DNA of 64,000 bases. It comes from Marinobacter sp. LA51. GTDB lineage: Bacteria > Pseudomonadota > Gammaproteobacteria > Pseudomonadales > Oleiphilaceae. Where the stretch lies: the NCBI RefSeq assembly GCF_030297175.1, contig NZ_AP028070.1, positions 2,480,001 through 2,544,000 on the forward strand, written 5' to 3'. Position numbers and translations under genes: made by a program. Of this stretch, positions 39,966-48,575 are shown piece by piece. The stretch's first letter is position 1. The number at the start of each line of letters is the position of its first letter. The notes beneath the pieces are model-generated. The model was not told the origin of the DNA. It made no database searches and saw only the letters and a list, made by a program, of their open reading frames with translations.

Positions 39966-41306
39966 TTAGCGCTCCAGAATTGCGGTAACGCCCTGGCCAC
40001 CGGCGGCACAGATCGAGATCAGGCCACGGCCACTGCCCTTCTGCTCCAGCAGTTTTGCCAGGGTCGCTACAATGCGACCGCCAGTGGCGGCAAACGGATG
40101 CCCGGCTGCCAGACTGCTGCCTTTCACGTTCAGCTTGCTGCGATCGATGCTGCCCAGTGGCTGGTCCAGCCCGAGACGGGTCTTGCAGAATTCCGGATCT
40201 TCCCAGGCCTTGAGCGTCGACAGCACTTGCGAGGCAAAGGCTTCGTGAATCTCGTAATAGTCGAAGTCCTGCAGACTCAGACCCGCCTTCTCAAGCATGC
40301 GCGGCACAGCATAAGCCGGCGCCATCAGCAGGCCTTCTTTTTTGTCGACAAAGTCCACCGCTGCCACTTCCGAGAACGTCAGCCACGCCTTCACCTCAAG
40401 ATTGTTGGCTTTTGCCCACTCCTCACTCGCCAGTAGCACGCAGGAGGCACCGTCGGTCAGCGCGGTACTGTTGGCCGCGGTCATGGTGCCGTTCTCGCGA
40501 TCAAAGCAGGGCTTGAGCGACGCCAGTTTGTCCAGTGAAGTATCGGCGCGCAGGATGTTGTCACGCTCCAGTCCCGCTAACGGCGTTATCAGGTCGCTAA
40601 AGAATCCGTCCTCGTAGGCTTTCCCCAGTTTCTGGTGGCTCTCCAGCGCCAACTGATCCTGGTCTTCCCGGGCAATGCTCCACTCATGGGCAGTGACCTG
40701 AGCATGATCGCCCATGGACATACCCGTGCGCGGCTCGCCATTCTCAGGTACCTGCGGTGCCAGATGTCCAGGCCGGAAACGACTGATAATCTTGAGGCGC
40801 TGCCCCAGAGTCTTGGCACGGTTCAGATCCAACAGGATTTCCCGCAGGCCCTCACTGACGCCAATGGGTGCGTCCGAGGTGGTATCAGTACCGCCAGCAA
40901 TGCCGCACTCGATCTGGCCCAGGGCAATCTTGTTGGCCACCAGGATGGCCGCTTCAAGCCCGGTGCCACAGGCCTGTTGAATATCGTACGCCGGCGTTTC
41001 CGCGGCCAGCCCCGAGCTTAGTGCGGCTTCCCGGGTCAGGTTAAAATCCCGGGAGTGTTTGATCACCGCCCCGGCGACAACTTCACCCAAACGCTGACCT
41101 TGAAGACCATAACGATCCACAAGCCCGCGCAGCGCGGACGTCAGCAACTCCTGGTTACCGATCTTGCTGTACGCCGTGTTCGACTTGGCGAACGGAATCC
41201 GGTTGCCACCGAGGACCGCCACACGGCGCACACCACTGGGCTGTGCCGCTGGCGTTTCGGAGCGCGCCGGCGCCTTTGACTGGGTGGTTTTCGATGCCTG
41301 TGCCAT
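39966..41306 (-). CDS. Acetyl-CoA C-acyltransferase (FadI-type thiolase)
   Basis: A 446-residue thiolase. The catalytic residues are C113 in QQACGTGLEAAI, His in AAGHPFAATGGR, and a second Cys in SICAAGGQGVTAIL. A conserved VKGSSLAAGHP precedes the His. It most resembles the FadI/acetyl-CoA acetyltransferase group that works in beta-oxidation or in making acetoacetyl-CoA. It is divergent from the FabG-like gene across 190 bases and has AAGGACA upstream. The exact substrate length is not inferable. Confidence 0.9.
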   Translation of the reverse strand: MAQASKTTQSKAPARSETPAAQPSGVRRVAVLGGNRIPFAKSNTAYSKIGNQELLTSALRGLVDRYGLQGQRLGEVVAGAVIKHSRDFNLTREAALSSGLAAETPAYDIQQACGTGLEAAILVANKIALGQIECGIAGGTDTTSDAPIGVSEGLREILLDLNRAKTLGQRLKIISRFRPGHLAPQVPENGEPRTGMSMGDHAQVTAHEWSIAREDQDQLALESHQKLGKAYEDGFFSDLITPLAGLERDNILRADTSLDKLASLKPCFDRENGTMTAANSTALTDGASCVLLASEEWAKANNLEVKAWLTFSEVAAVDFVDKKEGLLMAPAYAVPRMLEKAGLSLQDFDYYEIHEAFASQVLSTLKAWEDPEFCKTRLGLDQPLGSIDRSKLNVKGSSLAAGHPFAATGGRIVATLAKLLEQKGSGRGLISICAAGGQGVTAILER

Positions 41307-41496
41307 GATGATGTCCTTTCAGAAAATGGTTAACTGGCAAGCAGTCTAACCTGACAGGCTAGCCGCTCATTGGCATGCCTGACAATAAGCCAGCGGCATT
41401 GAGTCAATACAAAAACTGACCGATTCTTTACCCTGTAGGTCGACCCGCAGTCTTTATGCATTCGAGATGCACTATAGCAACCACAAGGAAGATTCT

Positions 41497-42903
41497 ATGC
41501 CTGACCTGTACCTGAAATTTGTGAACACCCCGGTTGGCAAAACCGCGGCGCAGTCGCTGGGTTTGCCCGCGCCCATCCCCCTGAACCGCTTGAGACGTCC
41601 GGACCAGCCCTTTATCGAGGGTGACGTCCTGGTGGGTGCAGGCAAGGGCGCCAAAGCCATTGCCACCCTGGCCGGCATTCTGAACGCAAGTGCCGCTACC
41701 GTGCACCATGCCAGCGGCATCGATTCCCTCGTAGACTCCGCCAAGGCGGGCAACAAAGCCAAGGCTCTGGAGCTTGGCGCGGACAACAAGCCGACTTTTT
41801 CCGGCTTGGTCTTTGATGCCACCGGCCTGAAGAATCCGGATGACCTCAGGGCACTTTACGACTTTTTCCATCCGACCATCAAAAAGCTCGGCCGTAATGC
41901 CCGGGTAGTGGTGGTTGGTCAGAATCCCTCGACCTGCCGCAAAGCACCGCAGGCAGCAGCACAACAGGCGCTGGAGGGATTTGTTCGCAGTGTTGGCAAG
42001 GAAATCGGCAAGAAAGGCGCCACCGCCAATCTGGTGTGGATGGCGCCGGGCGCCGAGAAACAGCTGGATTCCACCCTGCGCTTTTTCCTGTCGCCCCGTT
42101 CCGCCTATGTATCCGGCCAGGTTGTGCGTATTGGCAAGAGCGCCTCAGCACCGACCACCAGCCCGGTCGCTCCCCTCACCGGCAAGGTGGCCCTGGTTAC
42201 CGGTGCATCCCGCGGCATTGGCGCGGCCATCGCTGAAACCCTGGCCCGGGACGGCGCCACGGTGATCGGCCTGGACATCCCACCGGCCATGGCCGAGCTG
42301 GAGAAAGTGACCGACGCTATTAACGGCAAGGCGCTGGCGTGCGACATTACCGACAAGGCAGCCCCCAAGCTGATCGCCGACTTTGTGCAGGAACACTTCG
42401 GCGGCATCGACCTGGTTATCCATAACGCCGGCATTACCCGGGACAAGACCCTCGGCAACATGCCCGAGCATTTCTGGGACATGACCATTGCAGTAAACCT
42501 GAGCGCCGAAGAACTGATTGATGAGGAATTGATGCACCGCGAACTGATGCGGGAGAACGGCCGAATCGTCTGCATTTCATCCATCAGCGGCATTGCCGGC
42601 AACTTTGGCCAGACCAATTACTCCACTGCCAAGAGTGGCGTTATCGGCTATGTCGAGGCCATGGCAAAGCAACTGAAAAATGGTGTAACCATTAACGCCA
42701 TCGCGCCGGGCTTCATCGAAACCCAGATGACGGCAGCCATGCCGATAACGATTCGCGAAGCCGGGCGCCGAATGAACAGCCTGTCTCAAGGTGGCTTGCC
42801 CATTGATGTGGCCGAGGCCATCGCGTGGTATTGCAGTCCTGCGTCTAACGGGGTGAATGGCAATGTAGTGCGGGTATGTGGCCAATCGCTGATTGGCAAA
42901 TAG
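41497..42903 (+). CDS. Two-domain 3-oxoacyl-ACP reductase (FabG4-like)
   Basis: A 468-residue protein of the high-molecular-weight FabG class. The N-terminal about 220 residues are an SDR-like domain that lacks a recognisable cofactor motif. The C-terminal domain has the Rossmann motif TGASRGIGAAIAE, NAGITRD, and the catalytic SSISGIAG and YSTAK. ATG at 41497 has AAGGAAG upstream; the track-like upstream ATG at 41467 is unlikely. It probably reduces 3-oxoacyl thioesters, perhaps CoA-linked given the divergent thiolase gene. Confidence 0.9.
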   Translation: MPDLYLKFVNTPVGKTAAQSLGLPAPIPLNRLRRPDQPFIEGDVLVGAGKGAKAIATLAGILNASAATVHHASGIDSLVDSAKAGNKAKALELGADNKPTFSGLVFDATGLKNPDDLRALYDFFHPTIKKLGRNARVVVVGQNPSTCRKAPQAAAQQALEGFVRSVGKEIGKKGATANLVWMAPGAEKQLDSTLRFFLSPRSAYVSGQVVRIGKSASAPTTSPVAPLTGKVALVTGASRGIGAAIAETLARDGATVIGLDIPPAMAELEKVTDAINGKALACDITDKAAPKLIADFVQEHFGGIDLVIHNAGITRDKTLGNMPEHFWDMTIAVNLSAEELIDEELMHRELMRENGRIVCISSISGIAGNFGQTNYSTAKSGVIGYVEAMAKQLKNGVTINAIAPGFIETQMTAAMPITIREAGRRMNSLSQGGLPIDVAEAIAWYCSPASNGVNGNVVRVCGQSLIGK

Positions 42904-42909
42904 GCAATA

Positions 42910-42939
42910 AAAAAGGCAGGCCCTGAGGCCTGCCTTTTT
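42910..42939 (+). terminator. Intrinsic terminator after the FabG-like gene
   Basis: An 8-base stem (GGCAGGCC / GGCCTGCC) with a 4-base loop and five A/T residues on both flanks. It can act in both directions, ending the FabG-like transcript and the minus-strand tRNA operon. Confidence 0.85.
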
Positions 42940-42946
42940 CGAAATC

Positions 42947-43022
42947 TGGTGGGTGGTACTGGGATCGAACCAGTGACCCTCGCCTTGTAAGGGCGATGCT
43001 CTCCCAGCTGAGCTAACCACCC
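42947..43022 (-). tRNA. tRNA-Val (TAC), copy 1
   Basis: A 76-base tRNA with encoded CCA. The anticodon is TAC (minus strand CCCTTACAAGG), with acceptor GGGTGGT pairing with ACCACCC. The T arm is TGGTTCGATCCCA. It is the last gene of a Val-Asp-Val minus-strand operon and is identical in sequence to the copy at 43182-43257. Confidence 0.95.
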
Positions 43023-43036
43023 GGGAAAAGAAAAAA

Positions 43037-43113
43037 TGGCGGAGCGGACGGGACTCGAACCCGCGACCCCCGGCGTGACAGGCCGGTATTCTAACCAACT
43101 GAACTACCGCTCC
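43037..43113 (-). tRNA. tRNA-Asp (GTC)
   Basis: A 77-base tRNA with encoded CCA. The anticodon is GTC (in CCTGTCACGCC), with acceptor GGAGCGG and T arm GCGGGTTCGAGTCCCG, close to the E. coli tRNA-Asp layout. It lies between two identical tRNA-Val genes. Confidence 0.95.
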
Positions 43114-43181
43114 GCATCGATTCGGACTTGAGCCCTGAATCTGCTACCGGATGGGGTGATCCGGTGCTGCGCGTCGAAAAA

Positions 43182-43257
43182 TGGTGGGTGGTACTGGGAT
43201 CGAACCAGTGACCCTCGCCTTGTAAGGGCGATGCTCTCCCAGCTGAGCTAACCACCC
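43182..43257 (-). tRNA. tRNA-Val (TAC), copy 2
   Basis: A 76-base tRNA with encoded CCA, anticodon TAC, identical along its whole length to the copy at 42947-43022. It is the first gene of the operon, about 100 bases downstream of a consensus promoter. Confidence 0.95.
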
Positions 43258-43357
43258 AACTTTCGACTCACTACCATACCCGCTAAGGGGCATTCACTTG
43301 CAACGCTGAGCGCTGTTTGTTGATTCAGAGTTTCTGTCTCAACCAAGTGAGACGCGC

Positions 43358-43385
43358 ATTTTAAGCATTTCGCTGGCGGTGTCAA
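43358..43385 (-). promoter_or_regulatory. Sigma-70 promoter of the tRNA operon
   Basis: On the minus strand TTGACA is separated by 16 bases from TAAAAT, followed by a GC-rich discriminator (GCGCGTC), as is common at stable-RNA promoters. It points at the tRNA-Val/Asp/Val operon. Confidence 0.75.
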
Positions 43386-43452
43386 ACGTTTTGCCCAAAA
43401 AACTGATAAAAACTTCCAAGCCATTCAAAACCGGACATTTTTCGATCAATTT

Positions 43453-43701
43453 CTAGGACTTGCCTGCCTTGGTCCGTCGCTTCCTGGCTGGCGCACGCCC
43501 CTGCCCTGCCTGCTGAGCTTTCTCCTCCAACGCCAGTTCACTGACCCTGGAGCGCCGACCCTCCGGTACCGAGCGATTCGCCAGCGAGCAGTTAAGCTCA
43601 TCCAGACGCCGCTGAACCTCTTTCCAGCTGCTGACCAACGGCGGCACTATGTCTTCGGTCAGCTTATCGAATCTACCCTTTAACGAATCCTTGAATGACA
43701 T
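43453..43701 (-). CDS. Small basic hypothetical protein
   Basis: An 82-residue protein with no signal or membrane helix. It begins MSFKDSLKGRFDKLTEDIVPPL and ends in a Lys/Arg-rich tail (GRAPARKRRTKAGKS). A conserved function is not recognised. Coding is supported by a clean frame in a region otherwise lacking genes and by a basic tail that could bind nucleic acid, but the latter is only a guess. Confidence 0.5.
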   Translation of the reverse strand: MSFKDSLKGRFDKLTEDIVPPLVSSWKEVQRRLDELNCSLANRSVPEGRRSRVSELALEEKAQQAGQGRAPARKRRTKAGKS

Positions 43702-43804
43702 GGCGATGACGTTCCGGTTCTGACGTGACAGTGGTTACAACCGCCCTCAGTGTAGTAACGGGATGCCAATCCGACAATTGCGCAATCGGCTATTTACCAA
43801 TCAA

Positions 43805-44686
43805 CTAAAAGATCCACCAGCCACCGCCAGACTCCGCCTCGGCTTTACGTTCACGCTCCAGCTCCAGCTGCGCGTAGTCCTCTTCAAGCTTCTTGATTTT
43901 GCGGTCGGCCTCAAGCGGCACGGTAGGGCCGCCACCGAATGGCCAGAACCAGGACGTGGATTGATATTGCCCCTCCTCTTTCAGTCGCTCGATTTCCAGT
44001 TCGCGCTCCTCCTCAAGCAGCACCATGCGGCGCTCGTAGTCCATATCTTCGTTGATCTCGACGATGGAGGTGGCGGCATGATTGGGCGCGAGAAGATCGC
44101 TGTTGAGGAAGCGTGTACTGACTATCTGATCCGCCTGCATGGCGTAGGAGCGAGTGACCAGCTGAAGATCACCCTGAGCCAGCGGGTGCTCCGGATCAAG
44201 ATCCGGATGAGGTTGCTCGGGCTCGGTCAGCTCGTTATACCGCAGGTAATAGATGCGCCCCGGCTCGGTGGTCAGCGTGGCATCGGCGATCAGACTCAAA
44301 CTGAAGGAGTTCATCCCCTCCAGCCCCAGCAGCGGTCGCCGCATGGCAATGTGGCGCTCACCCGGGCTCACCTCCAACCAGGTGTAGCTGTCATTTCGGA
44401 TATTGAAGTAGTGCTTGTCGTCGATGTAGACGCTGGGCGATTCGATCTCTTCGGCGGCCCATTGGGAATGGGTTCGATAGAAGTACACCAGAGCATTCTT
44501 TCGGTCCCACTGGTCATTGGGGATATGGACAAAATCGGGACCGGACACGGGATGCAGGAAACCTCCCACACTCTTGCCAATGGACTGGTAGATGGTGCAG
44601 CCGGAGCTGAGCAGCAATGCGGCCATCAGCATGACCCGGCTCGCCAGGACAGGCAGCCGGACAGCGGGGGGCGTAGGGCTTTTCAT
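43805..44686 (-). CDS. DUF2846-type lipoprotein
   Basis: A 293-residue protein with a lipoprotein signal (LLLSSGC, acylated Cys at residue 30). The following region (residues 40-150) has the DUF2846-like pattern ALVYFYRTHSQW, SVYIDDKHYFNIRNDSY and VSPGERHIAM. The C-terminal third is a charged coiled coil (Glu/Arg rich). It is a membrane-anchored envelope protein of unknown role, with no obvious operon partner; the next gene in the same direction is 146 bases upstream. Confidence 0.8.
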   Translation of the reverse strand: MKSPTPPAVRLPVLASRVMLMAALLLSSGCTIYQSIGKSVGGFLHPVSGPDFVHIPNDQWDRKNALVYFYRTHSQWAAEEIESPSVYIDDKHYFNIRNDSYTWLEVSPGERHIAMRRPLLGLEGMNSFSLSLIADATLTTEPGRIYYLRYNELTEPEQPHPDLDPEHPLAQGDLQLVTRSYAMQADQIVSTRFLNSDLLAPNHAATSIVEINEDMDYERRMVLLEEERELEIERLKEEGQYQSTSWFWPFGGGPTVPLEADRKIKKLEEDYAQLELERERKAEAESGGGWWIF

Positions 44687-44832
44687 GGTTGTTCACTCTT
44701 CACTTGTCCGCGAGTTGCCTGATGATAACAACTGCTCGCCGACAGAAATGAGAGCTACCGCAAAGGGATGACTACAAACCGTTACAAACCGGCCTTCACG
44801 AGCTCGCGCCACCCCACCGCCAAAAAAACCGG

Positions 44833-45780
44833 TTACTGCGCGGACATCCGGGACCGGAGTTCGTTAACCTCTTCTGAAAGCCGAACCAGGCGTGACGTGA
44901 GCTGGGATCGGGACGCATCCACCGCATCGATGGTGCGCTTCAGACTGGTTACCTCGTTCTTGAGGGACTGGACACTGCCGGCACCGGCGAGTCGGCCAGA
45001 CTCTTTTTCAAGCGCCGAAATCCGGCCCTCCATACCCCGTATACCCAGTTTCTGCTCCTGCTCGAACCGGCGGATACGATTTTCGACCACTTGATCCACG
45101 TCCGCCATCTGCTGACTTAAAGAAGTGAGCTGTTCCGTTGCCTGACGATTGGCATCTTGCAAGGCCACAATGGAGGTTTTCATCTGCTCTTCCATAGCAG
45201 CGATGTCTGCCGCCAGCGAGGACCGGACCTTATCGACCGAAACTTTTACCGCCGCCAGAGACTCGACACTCTCAGCTTGAGTGCTTTCCAGATCCTCTAA
45301 TCGGGATTGGTGCTTGTTCAAACGCTCTTTATTGCGCTCATTGGCCACTACCCAGAGCTTACGAATCTCACTGTTGGCCGTTTTCACGGCCTTGTCATTG
45401 GCAGCAATCTGCTCGGCCAAGGAGGCCCCACGCTCCTGCAGATTTTCCCCGGTTTCCGTCAGTTCACCTTCGAACCGGGCCAGCGCCAACTTGCTTTGCC
45501 GGGCCCAGTAGTCGGCCTCCTCCACTTGGCTTTCCAGGACCACAATCCTTTGATTCTGGGAATACCAGCCGGCAGCGGCCAGACCAGCAAGGCCAATGAT
45601 CAGAAGCCAGAGCAAGGACACATTGCCGCGGCCACTGCCATTTCCGCCTCCCCCACCAGGCACCTTTCGCGCTTTGCCGCTGTCGCTCTTCGCTTTGCTG
45701 GCTTGGGGTTCACGGCTGTCAGCACCACCGAACGGTGCCTCGGCTCGTAGTTCATCGTCGTCTGGACAGATGGGTTCCAT
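44833..45780 (-). CDS. Membrane-anchored coiled-coil protein
   Basis: A 315-residue protein with a polar, Gly-rich N-terminus, one membrane helix (about 54-73, SLLWLLIIGLAGLAAAG) and a long coiled-coil C-terminus rich in Glu, Gln, Leu and Arg, reading roughly 80-310. No catalytic motif is seen. It could be a structural or scaffold protein of the inner membrane. It is divergent from purE across about 170 bases. Confidence 0.7.
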   Translation of the reverse strand: MEPICPDDDELRAEAPFGGADSREPQASKAKSDSGKARKVPGGGGGNGSGRGNVSLLWLLIIGLAGLAAAGWYSQNQRIVVLESQVEEADYWARQSKLALARFEGELTETGENLQERGASLAEQIAANDKAVKTANSEIRKLWVVANERNKERLNKHQSRLEDLESTQAESVESLAAVKVSVDKVRSSLAADIAAMEEQMKTSIVALQDANRQATEQLTSLSQQMADVDQVVENRIRRFEQEQKLGIRGMEGRISALEKESGRLAGAGSVQSLKNEVTSLKRTIDAVDASRSQLTSRLVRLSEEVNELRSRMSAQ

Positions 45781-45952
45781 TACTTCTCCTGGCTATGGAC
45801 GGACTGAATCTTAACAGCGGATAATACATGCAGTTATAAAGGGGGTGAAATGGCATCGCTGTCGCAGCCGAAACGCTGACGGGGCTTTGTTGCATGGCCC
45901 GTAGCCAAAACATACAATGGCCGGCTTTCCAATTATCACAGGACAGTTGCTT

Positions 45953-46444
45953 ATGCAGCCGCTTGTTGGACTCATAATGGGTTCCAAATCCGACTGGCCC
46001 ACCATGGAACACGCCGCCAAGATGCTTGAAAAGCTGGGCGTCGATTACGAAACCAAAGTGGTGTCAGCGCATCGTACCCCCGATCTGCTGTTTGATTACG
46101 CAAAAACCGCAGCCGAGCGCGGCCTGAAAGTGATCATCGCCGGCGCCGGCGGTGCCGCTCACCTGCCCGGCATGGTTGCCTCGCAGACGTCACTGCCAGT
46201 ATTGGGTGTTCCGGTGCAATCCAAGGCCCTGAACGGTCTCGATTCACTGCTATCCATTGTTCAGATGCCTGGTGGTATCGCCGTGGGCACACTGGCAATC
46301 GGCAATGCGGGTGCCACTAATGCCGGCCTGTTGGCGGCTCAGATTGTCGGCACCAGCGACGCCGATGTTCGCCAGGCCGTGGATGAGTTCAGAAGCACCC
46401 AGACCCAGACCATTCTGGACAATCCGGACCCGCGAGAGCAGTAA
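45953..46444 (+). CDS. purE: N5-carboxyaminoimidazole ribonucleotide mutase PurE
   Basis: PurE converts N5-CAIR to CAIR in purine synthesis. From the ATG at 45953 the protein is 163 residues, the normal size. The active-site features are [19 protein letters not shown] and [15 protein letters not shown] longer reading from 45917 is unlikely. It is followed by purK, the usual arrangement. Confidence 0.97.
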   Translation: MQPLVGLIMGSKSDWPTMEHAAKMLEKLGVDYETKVVSAHRTPDLLFDYAKTAAERGLKVIIAGAGGAAHLPGMVASQTSLPVLGVPVQSKALNGLDSLLSIVQMPGGIAVGTLAIGNAGATNAGLLAAQIVGTSDADVRQAVDEFRSTQTQTILDNPDPREQ

Positions 46445-46540
46445 CTTCCACGCTAAGCCCTGCTGAGCGGGTTGCAACACGTGCATTTCAACCCGCACAC
46501 GCCGACGATTCAGCAGCCAGAAACCGGCAGGAGACTACAG

Positions 46541-47659
46541 ATGAGAATTGGTGTTTTAGGCGCAGGCCAACTGGGACGTATGCTAGCCTTGGCCGGCTAT
46601 CCGCTGGCCAAGACCTTTGTTTTCTACGACATGTCTGGCAGCCCCAGCGCCGGACTCGGCGAAGTAATTATCGACCGGGAAGGCGAATACCAGGACGATT
46701 TCCTGTCCCGGGTTGATCGCGTGACTTATGAGTTCGAGCACCTGCCGGTCCACGTCGCGGAAAAACTGGCGAAAGAAAAGCCGGTCCACCCCTGCCCGAG
46801 AGCTCTGCAGGTTTGCCAGAACCGCGAGCTTGAAAAGACCCTGTTTGGCCAATTGGGCATACCAACCCCGGAATGGAAAATTGCGGACAGCGCCGAGTCA
46901 CTGAAAGCGGCTGCCGAAGAGTTGGGCTGTCCGGTTGTGGCCAAGTCCAATACCGAAGGTTATGACGGCAAAGGTCAGGCGGTACTGCGCAGCCCCGACG
47001 ACGCCGAACAAGCCTGGGCGGACATTGGGCACCCGCGTCTGATCGTGGAGAAATTTGTCGACTTCAAGCGCGAAGTGTCGATCATCGCGGTACGGGCAGA
47101 AGACGGCGACCTGGCCTTCTACCCAATGGCTGAAAACAGCCATTACGAAGGCATTCTGCGCTACTCCATTGCACCAGCGCCGGACCTTCAAGTCTCCATT
47201 CAGGAGGATGCCGAGCGGTATATCCGGGCCCTACTGAACGAATTGAACTATGTCGGCGTATTGACCTTGGAGCTGTTCGAAACTGAAGATGGCCTGGTCG
47301 CCAACGAGATGGCACCCCGGGTGCACAACTCCGGACACTGGACGATCGAAGGCGCCATGACCAGCCAGTTTGAAAACCATATCCGAGCGGTGAGTGGTCA
47401 TCATCTGGGCAGCGTTGAAGCACGAGGCCTGAGCTGCATGATCAACATCATCGGCGAACATGGCGAGACGGAACGCATTCTAGAACTGCCCTATGCCCAC
47501 CTGCACCTGTACAACAAAGGCGAACGTCCGGGGCGTAAGCTGGGCCACGTGAACGTTCTGGCAGACAGTTACGAAGAGCTGGTTTGGCGCGTGCGCAACT
47601 GCGCCCAGTTCCTGCCCGGAAGCCCGGAGTTTAAAAGCTCTTTAACACCAAGGGGTTGA
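46541..47659 (+). CDS. purK: N5-carboxyaminoimidazole ribonucleotide synthase PurK
   Basis: PurK is an ATP-grasp enzyme that makes N5-CAIR. From the ATG at 46541 (AGGAGA upstream) the product is 372 residues with IGVLGAGQLGRMLALAGYPL at the start, the ATP-grasp core KSNTEGYDGKGQAV and NEMAPRVHNSGHWTIEG. Length and motifs are standard. It follows purE by 96 bases. Confidence 0.97.
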   Translation: MRIGVLGAGQLGRMLALAGYPLAKTFVFYDMSGSPSAGLGEVIIDREGEYQDDFLSRVDRVTYEFEHLPVHVAEKLAKEKPVHPCPRALQVCQNRELEKTLFGQLGIPTPEWKIADSAESLKAAAEELGCPVVAKSNTEGYDGKGQAVLRSPDDAEQAWADIGHPRLIVEKFVDFKREVSIIAVRAEDGDLAFYPMAENSHYEGILRYSIAPAPDLQVSIQEDAERYIRALLNELNYVGVLTLELFETEDGLVANEMAPRVHNSGHWTIEGAMTSQFENHIRAVSGHHLGSVEARGLSCMINIIGEHGETERILELPYAHLHLYNKGERPGRKLGHVNVLADSYEELVWRVRNCAQFLPGSPEFKSSLTPRG

Positions 47660-47683
47660 TATACATTAGATCGCCCCTATATT
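47656..47683 (+). promoter_or_regulatory. Candidate sigma-70 promoter for sodB
   Basis: TTGATA is separated by 16 bases from TATATT, overlapping the purK stop codon. This leaves a leader of roughly 40 bases before the sodB start. Confidence 0.5.
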
Positions 47684-47729
47684 GACGAGTTGTACACTCA
47701 CATAACAGAGAGACAGGGAGAACGACCTC

Positions 47730-48308
47730 ATGGCATTTGAACTTCCCGCACTACCTTACGAAAAGAACGCTCTGGAACCGCACATCTCTCAGGAAACCCT
47801 TGAGTACCATTACGGCAAGCACCACAACACCTACGTTACCAAGCTGAACGGCCTGGTCGAAGGTACGGACAACGCCAACAAGTCGCTTGAGGACATCATC
47901 AAGAGCGCCAGCGGTCCGTTGTTCAACAACGCCGCGCAGGTCTGGAACCACACTTTCTACTGGAACTGCCTGAGCCCGAACGGCGGTGGTGAGCCCACAG
48001 GTGCAGCCAAGGACGCGATCGAGAAAGCCTTCGGTTCCTTCGATGCCTTCAAGAAAGAGTTCAACGACAAGGCCGCCAATAACTTCGGTTCTGGCTGGAC
48101 CTGGCTGGTGAAGAAGGCCGACGGCAGCGTTGCCATCGCCAACACCAGTAACGCCGAAACTCCGCTGACCGGTGCCGACAAGCCGGTACTGACCGTAGAC
48201 GTTTGGGAGCACGCGTACTACATCGATTACCGCAACTCCCGCCCGAACTACCTGGAAGCGTTCTGGAACCTGGTAAACTGGGATTTCGTGAACGAAAACC
48301 TGGCCTGA
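47730..48308 (+). CDS. sodB: Superoxide dismutase, iron type (SodB)
   Basis: A 192-residue Fe/Mn superoxide dismutase. Metal ligands are in the HYGKHHNTYV, VWNHTFYW and DVWEHAYYIDY motifs. The AAQVWNHTFYWNCLSP pattern fits the Fe-type. It removes superoxide in the cytoplasm. It has its own promoter after purK and a terminator downstream. Confidence 0.96.
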   Translation: MAFELPALPYEKNALEPHISQETLEYHYGKHHNTYVTKLNGLVEGTDNANKSLEDIIKSASGPLFNNAAQVWNHTFYWNCLSPNGGGEPTGAAKDAIEKAFGSFDAFKKEFNDKAANNFGSGWTWLVKKADGSVAIANTSNAETPLTGADKPVLTVDVWEHAYYIDYRNSRPNYLEAFWNLVNWDFVNENLA

Positions 48309-48358
48309 TTACCTAGCCAGATTGGCCAAAAGGCCGCAGCCATAGGCTGTACAAGCTC

Positions 48359-48383
48359 AAACGCCCGCCTTGTGCGGGCGTTT
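48359..48383 (+). terminator. Intrinsic terminator after sodB
   Basis: A 10-base stem (AAACGCCCGC / GCGGGCGTTT) with a 5-base loop, ending in three T residues then alternating GT. It lies 50 bases past the sodB stop. Confidence 0.75.
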
Positions 48384-48575
48384 GTGTATCCGGCTGAACA
48401 AAAGCCTTACAAATTGATACACCCTCGTCCTGCATTATCTGAAAAAATCGCCGATACTCAGTCAGGTTAAGCGACCGTGACAGCCTCCTCGGCGAAACGT
48501 GGACCAGTCGTCGCGAAGACAGCGATTCATGTGCGACCATGAATCTTTGATAAACACGATTACAGACAGACCTGA

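Noticed and set aside
48450..48457. GCCGATAC, resembling a FliA (sigma-28) -10 element upstream of the EAL gene
   Set aside because: No TAAAG-like -35 element at the needed distance was found, so it is not supported.
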